Of a DNA stretch of 64,000 nt, positions 32,157 through 39,827 are shown in pieces. The stretch spans positions 124,001-188,000 of the forward strand of contig JARKQJ010000196.1 in NCBI GenBank assembly GCA_029973955.1, written 5' to 3'. The notes beneath the pieces were generated by a model that made no database searches, was not told the DNA's origin, and was given only the letters and a program-made list of their open reading frames with translations. The stretch is from Paludibaculum sp. (GTDB lineage Bacteria > Acidobacteriota > Terriglobia > Bryobacterales > Bryobacteraceae). A program made the translations under genes and the position numbers. Within the stretch, counting starts at the first letter, position 1. The number at the start of each line of letters is the position of its first letter.

Positions 32157-34160
32157 CTACCTGGCGACGCTGGCGACGGAGTGCACCCCGATGGAGGCGA
32201 TCTCCACCACCCAACTGCCGTTGACGAGCTTCGGCTGCAGGCTGCGGCCTTCCGGAACAAGCGTCACGGGGCCGGGGCTGGACTTGCCAAAGCTGAGTTT
32301 CACCGGCCCCACGGGCGGCACGAAGTCGACCGTGGCGAAGTCGCCGGCCAGTTGCATATTGGTTCCGTTGAGAAGGTGGACCAGCAGGCGCCCGCCCTTG
32401 CGCCGCAGAACCACTTCCACGGTGGACGGCGCGGTGACTTTCACGCGCGGCTCGAAGCGGGGAGCGATCAGGGCCTTGGCAAACTCGCGCACCGCCGAGG
32501 CGTGCGTGGCCGCATAGACGACTCCGATGGGGCCGGGGACCAGCACGATCTCGCCCTTACCCACGGCGGCCGACACCGCAGCCGGCTTGCCGCCGTTGCG
32601 CGTGTCGTAAACCGGGTAGCGCTCGGCCAACACCTTCGCGGCGCCAGGCTCAACATCCTGCCACAGGCCCTTGACGTTGCCGAGCACGGTGCCGGCCACG
32701 TACTGCTGAGAGTCCGCAGGCTCGCCCGCCAGCGTGACTCCGGCCGCGGCCGCAAACAGCGCGGCGTTCTTCGCGCCGGCCACCAGCAGCTTGCCGCCGT
32801 TGCGCGCGTATTCGATGAGCGTATCGGCCACAATCTGGCCCGGCGCGGCCCACTCCGGCAGCACGATGAAGGGGTAGCGCGCGGCGATGGTGGGCAACTT
32901 CCAGTCCGGCAGGACATCGGCCGACCATTGGCAGCCGAGCAGCAGATCCAGCCAGCCGCGTGCCGGATCGGAGGCCTTGCCCCAGCCGCCGAAGAGCTTG
33001 TTGGCCGTATGGTAGAGCGTCTCCTTGGAGAACACGACGCCGATCTGCGGCACGGTCTCCGTGGCTTGCGACACCTGCTGCACAGAGCGGCAGTAGCGGC
33101 CCACCTCCGCCATGGTCTTCACATGAGCCTCTTCGAAGTAGCCGGCGCGCGTGGGCACGTAGTAGATCTGGAATCCGCCGCTCTGGGCGAGCACCACGGA
33201 CGCCTCCTGCTGGAGCTGCACGGCGGGCTTGTGCACGTGGCCGATGGCGTTGGACTGCGCCTGCTGGAAGCCCCAGGCCATGAGGTCCCACGGCTTGCCG
33301 GTCTGGCCCATGTAGCGCGATTCGAGCCGCGCGGTGGAGATGCTGGCGTTGCCCAGATAGTCGCCGGAGAGGAAATCGACGGGCAGCGTGGGCTCCTCCG
33401 GCACCATGGTGGAGTAGAGCCAGTTGCTGGCCACCTGGAAGTTCGGATGGGACTTGTGCAGCTCGTCGACGTAGTGGCGGACGTAGCGGCGGAACTGTTC
33501 TCGCTGGAATTCGAGCCACTCATTCCAGAGCGGGTCCTTGGCGCTCTTGGGCGCGGGTTTACCGAATTGCCGCAGGGCTTCGGCACAGTAGTCGGGATTG
33601 GTGGCCCAGCACTCGCCGTCCACCCAGACGCCGTCCAGCGAGTATTTGCTGGCGGATTCGCGGAGTTCGGGAATCATGAGTTGGTCCACATACGGGCCGA
33701 AGGTGGAGGTCTGATTGGGTTCGGGCTTGCCGTCGGCGGGAACGCGCGCCCACTCGGGATGCAGTTTCACAGCCTGGCTGTCCCAGACGCCGGAGAAGTG
33801 CGTGTAGAGCGCGACGCCGCGTTTTGCCGTCTCCTGGCGCCAGATGGCGAGCGAGTCTTTCACGATGCCCGGCGCGGAGGGGCCCACTTGCGAGGGCCAG
33901 CCCAGCCAGCCGGGGTGGCCTTTGGAGTCGTATTGAACGAAGTCCGGCTTTGCTGCGTCGAGCAGCGCGCCTACGAGTTCGGGTGTGACGTCACGCCCCA
34001 GCACGGTGTCCTTTTCGTTGGGGTGAAGATCGAAGTGGAGTCCGAAGTAGCTCTCTGACCGTTTCAGGCGGCGTGGCTGGGATTGAGCGAAAGCCGGAAC
34101 CGCGGGCGCGGCGGCCAGCAGCGCGGAAAATCGGCGGCGGCTGAGAGTGGGAGACTGCAT
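32157..34160 (-). CDS. Tat-exported glycoside-hydrolase-like protein
   Basis: About 667 aa. The N-terminus MQSPTLSRRRFSALLAAAPAVP carries a twin-arginine signal (SRRRFS). The mature part starts FGLHFDLHPNE and shows TIM-barrel features seen in alpha-L-fucosidase/GH42-like proteins: LDAAKPDFVQYDSKGHPG, GVALYTHFSGVWD, KYSLDGVWVDGECW and RRYVRHYVDELHKSHPNFQVASNW. A Rossmann-like beta-galactosidase-trimerisation-type segment (PTIAARYPFIVLPEWAAPGQIVADTLIEYARNGGKLLV) and a C-terminal beta domain follow. The ATG at 34160 is chosen because TATATT ends 8 nt before it; ATG 34166 is an alternative. It is convergent with the ADOP gene, with no bases between stops. The substrate is unknown. Confidence 0.75.
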   Translation of the reverse strand: MQSPTLSRRRFSALLAAAPAVPAFAQSQPRRLKRSESYFGLHFDLHPNEKDTVLGRDVTPELVGALLDAAKPDFVQYDSKGHPGWLGWPSQVGPSAPGIVKDSLAIWRQETAKRGVALYTHFSGVWDSQAVKLHPEWARVPADGKPEPNQTSTFGPYVDQLMIPELRESASKYSLDGVWVDGECWATNPDYCAEALRQFGKPAPKSAKDPLWNEWLEFQREQFRRYVRHYVDELHKSHPNFQVASNWLYSTMVPEEPTLPVDFLSGDYLGNASISTARLESRYMGQTGKPWDLMAWGFQQAQSNAIGHVHKPAVQLQQEASVVLAQSGGFQIYYVPTRAGYFEEAHVKTMAEVGRYCRSVQQVSQATETVPQIGVVFSKETLYHTANKLFGGWGKASDPARGWLDLLLGCQWSADVLPDWKLPTIAARYPFIVLPEWAAPGQIVADTLIEYARNGGKLLVAGAKNAALFAAAAGVTLAGEPADSQQYVAGTVLGNVKGLWQDVEPGAAKVLAERYPVYDTRNGGKPAAVSAAVGKGEIVLVPGPIGVVYAATHASAVREFAKALIAPRFEPRVKVTAPSTVEVVLRRKGGRLLVHLLNGTNMQLAGDFATVDFVPPVGPVKLSFGKSSPGPVTLVPEGRSLQPKLVNGSWVVEIASIGVHSVASVAR

Positions 34161-34168
34161 AGCCATAC

Positions 34169-34176
34169 AATATAAG
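34169..34176. promoter_or_regulatory. Overlapping divergent -10-like elements
   Basis: In the 22-bp divergent gap TATATT (minus strand, 34174-34169) ends 8 nt before the glycosidase-like ATG at 34160, and TATAAG (plus strand, 34171-34176) ends 6 nt before the STAS ATG at 34183. Neither gene has a Shine-Dalgarno, so both mRNAs may be leaderless. Confidence 0.4.
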
Positions 34177-34182
34177 TTTCCG

Positions 34183-34599
34183 ATGGCCTATCCAATCGAG
34201 CGCCGCGAAAAGGACGGGGTGACGATTCTCGCCCCGCAGGACCGGCTTGTCCTGGGGGAGCCCGTGCAGACGCTGCGGCTGGCGTTCGAGGACCTCACCA
34301 GGGAAGGCAGGTTCCGCATCGTGCTGGACCTGCGCGCCGTAGACTATATCGATTCCAGCGCCCTGGGCTGCCTGGTGATGGCGCACACCCGCGTGGAGCA
34401 GGCCGGCGGCGCCATGGTGATTTTCGGCCTGCAGCGGCGCACCATCGAACTGCTGGTGATCACCAAACTCACCACCGTCTTCCGGCTGGCGGAGACCGAG
34501 GCCGACGCCATCAACCTGTGTTATCCGGAGCGCGCCGCCACCACGTTCGACATCCTCTCGTTCGTGCAACAGCAGCGAAAGAAGGAACGCTCCGAATGA
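34183..34599 (+). CDS. STAS-domain protein (anti-sigma-factor antagonist type)
   Basis: 138 aa cytosolic protein. The STAS fold is recognisable: DGVTILAPQDRLVLGEPVQTLR, then IVLDLRAVDYIDSSALGCLVMAHTRVEQAGGAMVIFGL. The sequence DSSALG contains the serine that is phosphorylated in SpoIIAA-like antagonists. A ~30-residue C-terminal tail is extra. No anti-sigma kinase or phosphatase gene is nearby. The stop overlaps the ATG of the following CoA-disulfide-reductase-like gene (ATGA), so they are translationally coupled. It probably works in a partner-switching network whose other parts lie elsewhere. Confidence 0.88.
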   Translation: MAYPIERREKDGVTILAPQDRLVLGEPVQTLRLAFEDLTREGRFRIVLDLRAVDYIDSSALGCLVMAHTRVEQAGGAMVIFGLQRRTIELLVITKLTTVFRLAETEADAINLCYPERAATTFDILSFVQQQRKKERSE

Positions 34600-35873
34600 A
34601 GCTGGTGGTTGTGGGCGGAGTAGCGGCTGGTTTGAGCGCGGCGTCGCGCGCGCGGCGCCTGGACCGCAACGCCGAAATCACGGTACTGGAGAAAGGCGCG
34701 CGCATCTCCTACGGCGCCTGCGGGCTGCCGTACCTCATCGAGGGCCAGGTGCGCAGCGTGGAAGAGCTGACGGTCTACACGCCGGCTTTCTTCGAGAAAG
34801 AGCGCGAGATCCATGTCCGGACGAACGCCGAAGTGGTGGGCATCCAACACTCGCGGCGCGAGGTGACGCTGAAGAGTGGCGAGAAGGTCCCCTATGACCG
34901 GCTGGTGTGGGCCGCCGGGGCACGTCCGGCCATGCCGCTCACCGGCAGGAATGTCTTCGGCCTCCACACCGACCTGGACGCGGCGCGGTTGGAGGGTTTC
35001 CTGCGCGAGCAGCGCCCGAAGTCGGCGGCGGTGGTCGGCGGAGGCTACATCGGTCTGGAGATGGCCACGGCGCTCCGTGCGCGTGGTTTGGACGTCAGCG
35101 TCTATCATGACGCCACGACGCTGCTGAACCGCGAGGACGACTGGCTCACCAAACGCGTGGCCGCGCGCCTGGAGCGCTGCCGCATCGCGCTGCACCTCAA
35201 CACGCGCGTGAGTTCGGCCGATAGCCTGGGCGCGGATCTGGTGCTGGTGGCGGCGGGCCTGAAGCCGAACGTGGAGATCCTGGCCGACGCGGGCGCGGGC
35301 CTGGGCCGCAGCGGCGCCCTGATGGTGGACGAACGCATGGAAACCACCTTGAGCGGCATCTATGCCGCCGGCGACTGCTGCGAGGCTCGGCACATCGTCA
35401 CGGGCCGTCCGGCGTGGATCCCGCTGGGTACCACGGCGAACCGCATGGGCCGCGTGGCCGGAGCAAATGCCGCCGGCGCGCGGGAGCGCTTTGAGGGCAT
35501 CGCCGGCACGGCCATCGTCCGCATCGGCGGCATGGCGGTGGCCGTCACCGGCCTGTCGTCGCAACAGGCCCGGCGCGAGGGGTTTTCCCCCGTGGAAGTG
35601 CTGGTGGAAGGCCGCGATCGGCCGAAATACTTCCATGGCCGGAAGGTGGCGATTCAACTGGTGGCAGACCGCAACTCACGGCGGCTCTTGGGCGCGGCGA
35701 TCGCCGGCGACCAGGGCGTGGCCGGCCGAATTGACGTAATCGCCACGGCCCTGGCGGCGAAGATGCGCCCTGATGCACTGGCCGAGATCGACCTCGCCTA
35801 CGCCCCGCCCTACGGAGCGGTCACCGATCCCCTGATCATAGCCGCCCACCAGCTCCTCAAAGTACTCGATTGA
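34596..35873 (+). CDS. FAD-dependent pyridine nucleotide-disulfide oxidoreductase, CoA-disulfide reductase-like
   Basis: 425 aa. FAD-binding VVVGGVAAGLSAASRARR at the N-terminus, then YGACGLPYLIEG with the single active-site cysteine Cys42 expected for CoA disulfide reductases and NADH oxidase relatives. NAD(P)H-binding GGGYIGLEMATALRARG lies near 150-170, and the second FAD motif is GIYAAGDCCEA. The C-terminal dimerisation domain (TAIVRIGGMAVAVTGLSSQQAR) is complete. It could reduce CoA disulfide, persulfide or polysulfide; sequence alone cannot decide. Coupled by ATGA to the STAS gene and followed 70 nt later by a redoxin. Confidence 0.88.
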   Translation: MKLVVVGGVAAGLSAASRARRLDRNAEITVLEKGARISYGACGLPYLIEGQVRSVEELTVYTPAFFEKEREIHVRTNAEVVGIQHSRREVTLKSGEKVPYDRLVWAAGARPAMPLTGRNVFGLHTDLDAARLEGFLREQRPKSAAVVGGGYIGLEMATALRARGLDVSVYHDATTLLNREDDWLTKRVAARLERCRIALHLNTRVSSADSLGADLVLVAAGLKPNVEILADAGAGLGRSGALMVDERMETTLSGIYAAGDCCEARHIVTGRPAWIPLGTTANRMGRVAGANAAGARERFEGIAGTAIVRIGGMAVAVTGLSSQQARREGFSPVEVLVEGRDRPKYFHGRKVAIQLVADRNSRRLLGAAIAGDQGVAGRIDVIATALAAKMRPDALAEIDLAYAPPYGAVTDPLIIAAHQLLKVLD

Positions 35874-35943
35874 CGAGACCATGCTCCGGCTCAGGGACTT
35901 GATAAACTGGTCACAGATTCGCAATGCCCGGGGTAGTGGGCCT

Positions 35944-36411
35944 ATGAAGACCTTGGAAACCGGCCAGATCGCACCGCAATTCACGCTGGACCTTGCCTCC
36001 GGCGGAAGCCTGTCTCTCTCTGGAATCCTGGAGAATGGGCCGGCTCTGTTCGTGTTTTACAAGGTGAACTGCCCCACCTGCCAGCTCGCGCTGCCTTATC
36101 TGGACCGGCTGCGGGGCGGCAACTTGCAGATCTTCGCCATCTGCCAGAACCCGGAAGACGACGCGCGGGAGTTCAACCGCATGTTCGGCGTGGGCCTGCC
36201 CACACTGGTGGACCGCGCCTCGAACGGGTATCCGGTGAGTAACGGTTTCGCCATCACGCACGTGCCGTCGCTGTTCCTGGTGGAGCCTGACGGGCAGATC
36301 TCGTGGTCGTGCATCGGCTTCGTGAAGGCCGAGTTTGAAGCGCTGGCCGCGCGCGCCGGCAAGCCGATCTTCCGGCCTGAGGACAAGGTGCCGGAGGCGA
36401 AGTATGGTTGA
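35944..36411 (+). CDS. Thioredoxin-fold redoxin (TlpA/AhpC-like)
   Basis: 155 aa, probably cytosolic (no signal). The redoxin fold starts ETGQIAPQFTLDLASGGSLSLS. The active site is C43-P-T-C46 (FYKVNCPTCQLALPYL), a CxxC that favours thiol-disulfide exchange over peroxidase chemistry. ITHVPSLFLVEPDGQI contains the cis-Pro loop. The start is ATG 35944 (MKTLETGQ). It lies 70 nt after the CoA-disulfide-reductase-like gene on the same strand, so a joint thiol-redox role is plausible. Confidence 0.83.
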   Translation: MKTLETGQIAPQFTLDLASGGSLSLSGILENGPALFVFYKVNCPTCQLALPYLDRLRGGNLQIFAICQNPEDDAREFNRMFGVGLPTLVDRASNGYPVSNGFAITHVPSLFLVEPDGQISWSCIGFVKAEFEALAARAGKPIFRPEDKVPEAKYG

Positions 36412-36490
36412 GGGTCGAAGAACTAGGCTCCCGGGTGGAGCCGCTGGCGTGGAAGACTAGAGGGAATGAAGCAGGAGCAACTGGGAGACT
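36412..36490 (+). other. Short intergenic region with a 6-bp hairpin
   Basis: 79 nt; GGCTCC-cgggt-GGAGCC (36426-36442) forms a small hairpin without T-run. A GGGAG motif shortly upstream serves the following nuoI-like start. Confidence 0.3.
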
Positions 36491-37000
36491 ATGCCGAAGA
36501 TCAATGACATCCTTTCGGGCGCGGCGGCTATCGCCAAGGGCATGACCACCACGTTCAAGGAGATGATGAACCCGGTCATCACGGACGATTACCCGGATGC
36601 GCCGCCGGTCTTCCAGGAACGCTACCGCGGCCTGCACATTCTACAGCGCGACGACCAGGGCCTGGAGAAGTGTGTCGCCTGCTTCCTCTGCTCGGCCGCC
36701 TGCCCGGTGCAGTGCATCTACATTGAAGCCGCCGACAATACGGAGCAGGCCCGCATCAGCGGCGGCGAACGCTACGCGTCCGTCTACAACATCGACTATA
36801 GCCGCTGCATCTTCTGCGGTTACTGCGTGGAGGCCTGCCCGACCGACGCCATCACGCACGGCCACGGTTTCGAGCTAGCCAGCTTCAATACCTCCACGCT
36901 GGTCTACCGCAAAGAGCAACTCCTGGCGCCGCTGCCCGAAGGCTCGACGGGGCGCGTGAAGCTCGATCACCCGGTCGCGGTGGGAGACAGCGGGCACTAA
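36491..37000 (+). CDS. nuoI: NADH-quinone oxidoreductase subunit I (NuoI), stand-alone
   Basis: 169 aa peripheral-arm subunit with two [4Fe-4S] clusters (N6a/N6b). The motifs are C61-xx-C64-xx-C67-xxx-C71-P and C106-xx-C109-xx-C112-xxx-C116-P, the latter followed by TDAITHGHGFELA as in NuoI. The segment YRGLHILQRDDQGLEKCVACFLC matches the family. No other nuo genes are next to it; a nuoA lies 8 kb downstream on the other strand. A ferredoxin of another complex is possible, but the sequence around the clusters is NuoI-like. The stop is 38 nt from the convergent haloperoxidase gene. Confidence 0.87.
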   Translation: MPKINDILSGAAAIAKGMTTTFKEMMNPVITDDYPDAPPVFQERYRGLHILQRDDQGLEKCVACFLCSAACPVQCIYIEAADNTEQARISGGERYASVYNIDYSRCIFCGYCVEACPTDAITHGHGFELASFNTSTLVYRKEQLLAPLPEGSTGRVKLDHPVAVGDSGH

Positions 37001-37038
37001 CAGCCGGTCGACTCTGCGAATTCAGGCGCCGGAACCCG

Positions 37039-38439
37039 TCACTTGGAACCATCCGCCTGCGCCCAGGCGATGCACTTGTTGGCGACTTTGGTGCCCAAGT
37101 CATTCCCTGCCAGATTGTCGAACTGATAGTGGATGCCGGCCCAGATGCGGGAGTTCCCCGCCTCGGCGCCATAGGCACGGATATATGCCGCGTCATCCGG
37201 GAACAGGTAGGCAAGCACCTCGGCTCGCCCGGAGGAGAACGTGGAGTGGTTTGACGGGTAGCTGGGGAAATTGGGAACGGCGAACAACGGACTAACCCCG
37301 GAGTCCAGCATGTGCGGTCGGGCGTACCAGTAGGTGAACTTGCCATCCTGACTCGCCGTGAAGAGGTCGAACATGCACACCGACATCAACGCATACGCCC
37401 TGGCCGCCCTGGGCGCGTTCAAGTCCTGCTTCGTTTCAGCCAGTTGCCGGTTCATGTAATCGTAGAACCACGTGGACCGCCCCTCCGGCAATTGCCAGAA
37501 GTAGGCGCGTGCATTCGTATTGAAGGTCCGTACGAAGGACTTGATCTCCGCCAGCGCCGCCACCGTCTCGGTGGAGTCCCAGGCAGGCGGCGGCGGCGGT
37601 CTGAACTCGCTGGACGACGTCAGCACGAAGGTCTTCCAATTCACAGCGTTCACATTGCCTGGGTTCGTGCCCACCCAGTAGCCCGGCCCCTGCGGCATCG
37701 TTCCAGACCAGATGTAGTCCGAGTTGTCGGACTTGGCCCGCTCAATCACCCGTGCCGCTACCGCCTTGCCGATCTCGCGACCCGCAAAGTGGTCGGACGG
37801 GTATTGAACTCCGGCGTACAGCCGGGAGAGGCCGGCCTCCTCAGCCAGCATTCGAAACGACTCGGCCTCGGCAGGCACCAGGTAAGCCAGCACTTCCGCA
37901 GCGGCGGCGGCTGCCGCTGAATGCTCAGATGGATAGGAGGGGCTCGACGGCACTCTGACGCTCACCGGCAAGGTGGGATCAAGCGCGCTGGGCCGCGGCC
38001 TCATTCTGTTGTACTTTTCGCGCCAAACGATGATCGTCGCGTCATAGATGGCAGCGGCAACGTAAGCGTACGCACGGGCCGTGTACGGGCTCAATGATTC
38101 GCCTCGGACTTCGCGATCCGTCATGAACTGGATCCATCGGTAGGCTGGCGACCCGGCGTCCCAGTAAGCAATGCGTTTCATCATCTGCTCTCTGGCCGGC
38201 GGTATGGCGGACTTGAGCCATTCCAACTCCGATTGGTTGGCGGCTGCGTCCATGGGCGGCGCCTCTGGCGCTACCTGGTCTTCGGAACCAACGATCCAGG
38301 TCTTCCATGTCCCCGCGGCGGGTTCACTCTCTCCCGGCTGGCCCTGGGCGCAAGCCCAGGTGACACTCAATGTGGTGAACAATCCCCTCAGAACCAGGGA
38401 TGCCGCACGACGCGCGAAAGGATTCTCGAACGTAGACAT
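37039..38439 (-). CDS. Vanadium-dependent haloperoxidase/PAP2-superfamily protein with two catalytic motif sets
   Basis: 466 aa, with a hydrophobic N-terminus (LVLRGLFTTLSVTWACAQ), probably exported. Two copies of the PAP2/haloperoxidase signature are visible. The C-terminal copy is complete: K367...R374-P375, P395-S-N-H398 and S430-R-x5-H437-x3-D441. The N-terminal copy has K142...R-P, P170-S-E-H173 and S205-R-x5-Q212-x3-D216, where glutamine replaces the histidine. In known enzymes the second His binds vanadate or forms the phospho-enzyme, so the first half may be an inactive relic. The start ATG 38439 has AAGGAG upstream. The substrate (halide oxidation or phosphatase) is unknown. Confidence 0.88.
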   Translation of the reverse strand: MSTFENPFARRAASLVLRGLFTTLSVTWACAQGQPGESEPAAGTWKTWIVGSEDQVAPEAPPMDAAANQSELEWLKSAIPPAREQMMKRIAYWDAGSPAYRWIQFMTDREVRGESLSPYTARAYAYVAAAIYDATIIVWREKYNRMRPRPSALDPTLPVSVRVPSSPSYPSEHSAAAAAAAEVLAYLVPAEAESFRMLAEEAGLSRLYAGVQYPSDHFAGREIGKAVAARVIERAKSDNSDYIWSGTMPQGPGYWVGTNPGNVNAVNWKTFVLTSSSEFRPPPPPAWDSTETVAALAEIKSFVRTFNTNARAYFWQLPEGRSTWFYDYMNRQLAETKQDLNAPRAARAYALMSVCMFDLFTASQDGKFTYWYARPHMLDSGVSPLFAVPNFPSYPSNHSTFSSGRAEVLAYLFPDDAAYIRAYGAEAGNSRIWAGIHYQFDNLAGNDLGTKVANKCIAWAQADGSK

Positions 38440-38727
38440 CGTTCATCTCCTTAACTGCTGGTTGAGTGTTGATAGGTGCGGAGCGTGGGCCCTTGGTCCA
38501 CGCGATGAAAAGCTGCGCCATCCCAGTGGCACAGGATTCTCCGAAACGAGACGGCCCTTCGACGAACCGTTGCGTCGAGAATGCCATGCCCGCTAATTCT
38601 TGTCAAGAAAATATAGATTCGCAACCGCCGGGTTTTCCGCGAAAGGGCTCGACCCGGCGGCTGACGCCGGCAGGCAACCGGCAGACGTGGATTGTCCGGC
38701 GGTCCCGGACTCGAAGCCGGTGCATTG
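38440..38727 (-). other. 288-bp intergenic region upstream of the haloperoxidase gene
   Basis: No gene is seen. On the minus strand there is a possible promoter TTGACA (38606-38601), 17 nt, CATTCT, with a ~130-nt leader. The -35 overlaps a perfect 13-bp palindrome TTCTTG-T-CAAGAA (38597-38609). Further on, CCGCCGGGT (38625-38633) pairs with ACCCGGCGG (38652-38660), a 9-bp hairpin that could end the ackA transcript, although no T-run follows. Confidence 0.45.
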
Positions 38728-39825
38728 CTAAGTCGTCAGCACCCGATAGGCACGCCGGGCAACGATCAGTTCTTCATTGGTCGCCACCGTCGCCACTTTC
38801 ACGCGTGAATTCGCGGCTGAGATCACCTGTTCGCCGCTCACCTGCGCATTGGCGGCCTCATCGAGGACCAGTCCCAGGTGTTCCATCCCGTGGCAGCATG
38901 CCGCGCGCAATGCCGTGCTGTTCTCTCCGATGCCGCCGGCGAAGGCCACCGCATCCAGTCCGCCCATGGCCGCGGCGAACGCGCCGATGGTCTTCTTGAT
39001 CTGATAAGCGAAGACGTCCAACGCCAGTTGGGCCGCCGCGGAGCCAGCGTCCGCCGCCGCCGCGATGTCGCGCACGTCCCCACCCGCAATGCCGGAAAGC
39101 CCGGCCAGGCCGCTGGTGCGGGAGAGTTGCCCGCGCACCTGCTCGGTCGTCCACCCGTTGCGGTCCATCATGTAGAGCACGGCAAAGACGTCGAGATCGC
39201 CATGGCGCGTCGCGTTTTCCAGGCCCGATTGCGGCGAGAAGCCCATGGTGGTGTCGATCGAGACGCCATTCAGAATCGCGCAGATCGACGAACTGCCCCC
39301 AAGATGGCAGCTCACCACGCGCATCTGCTCCCGCGGCAGGCCCACAAGTTCCGGCAAACGGTAGCTGACGTATTCATGCGAAGCGCCGTGGAAACCGAAC
39401 TTCTCCACGCCGTGCTCCGTGCGCCAATCCGCCGGAACCCCGTAGACGCGCGCATATTCGGGCTTGGTCCGGTGGAACTCGGTTTCGAACGCAGCCACCA
39501 GCGGCACGCCGGGCATGGCGTCGCGGAAGGCGCGGATCGCCTCCAGGTAGATCGCATTGTGCAGCGGCGCGGCCGGCAGGAACTGCTCCATGGCTCGCTC
39601 CACGCCTTCGTCGATGACGAACGTGCCCTGGTAGTCCGGGCCAGCGTGGGCTGCCTTGAACGCCACTGCGTCCACGCGCGTCTCGCCCGAGCGGATCTCT
39701 CCGATGGCGGAGCGATAATCAGTGACGCGCTCGAAGCGCCCCTTGGACAGGGACGTCTCGCCGGGCATGGAAAGGATCTGGTACTTGAGGGAAGTCGAGC
39801 CGAGATTTGGAATGAGAAGGTTCAT
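38728..39825 (-). CDS. ackA: Acetate kinase
   Basis: 365 aa acetokinase, interconverting acetate + ATP and acetyl phosphate. Family segments: NLLIPNLGSTSLKYQ at the N-terminus, FHGASHEYVSYRLPELV, VVSCHLGGSSSICAILNGVSIDTTMGFSPQSGLENATRHGDLD and AFAGGIGENSTALRAACC. The length is some 35 residues below the usual ~400. The start at 39825 (MNLLIPNLG) is preferred; in-frame sequence upstream belongs to another reading of the TPR gene. It begins 2 nt after the TPR gene stop, so the two are an operon. No phosphotransacetylase (pta) gene is nearby; a phosphoketolase or xfp partner is not seen either. Confidence 0.92.
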   Translation of the reverse strand: MNLLIPNLGSTSLKYQILSMPGETSLSKGRFERVTDYRSAIGEIRSGETRVDAVAFKAAHAGPDYQGTFVIDEGVERAMEQFLPAAPLHNAIYLEAIRAFRDAMPGVPLVAAFETEFHRTKPEYARVYGVPADWRTEHGVEKFGFHGASHEYVSYRLPELVGLPREQMRVVSCHLGGSSSICAILNGVSIDTTMGFSPQSGLENATRHGDLDVFAVLYMMDRNGWTTEQVRGQLSRTSGLAGLSGIAGGDVRDIAAAADAGSAAAQLALDVFAYQIKKTIGAFAAAMGGLDAVAFAGGIGENSTALRAACCHGMEHLGLVLDEAANAQVSGEQVISAANSRVKVATVATNEELIVARRAYRVLTT

Positions 39826-39827
39826 GA

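Noticed and set aside
38590-38630. AT-rich palindromic region considered as a dif site near the skew change
   Set aside because: TTCTTG-T-CAAGAA does not resemble the XerC/XerD half-sites separated by 6 bp.
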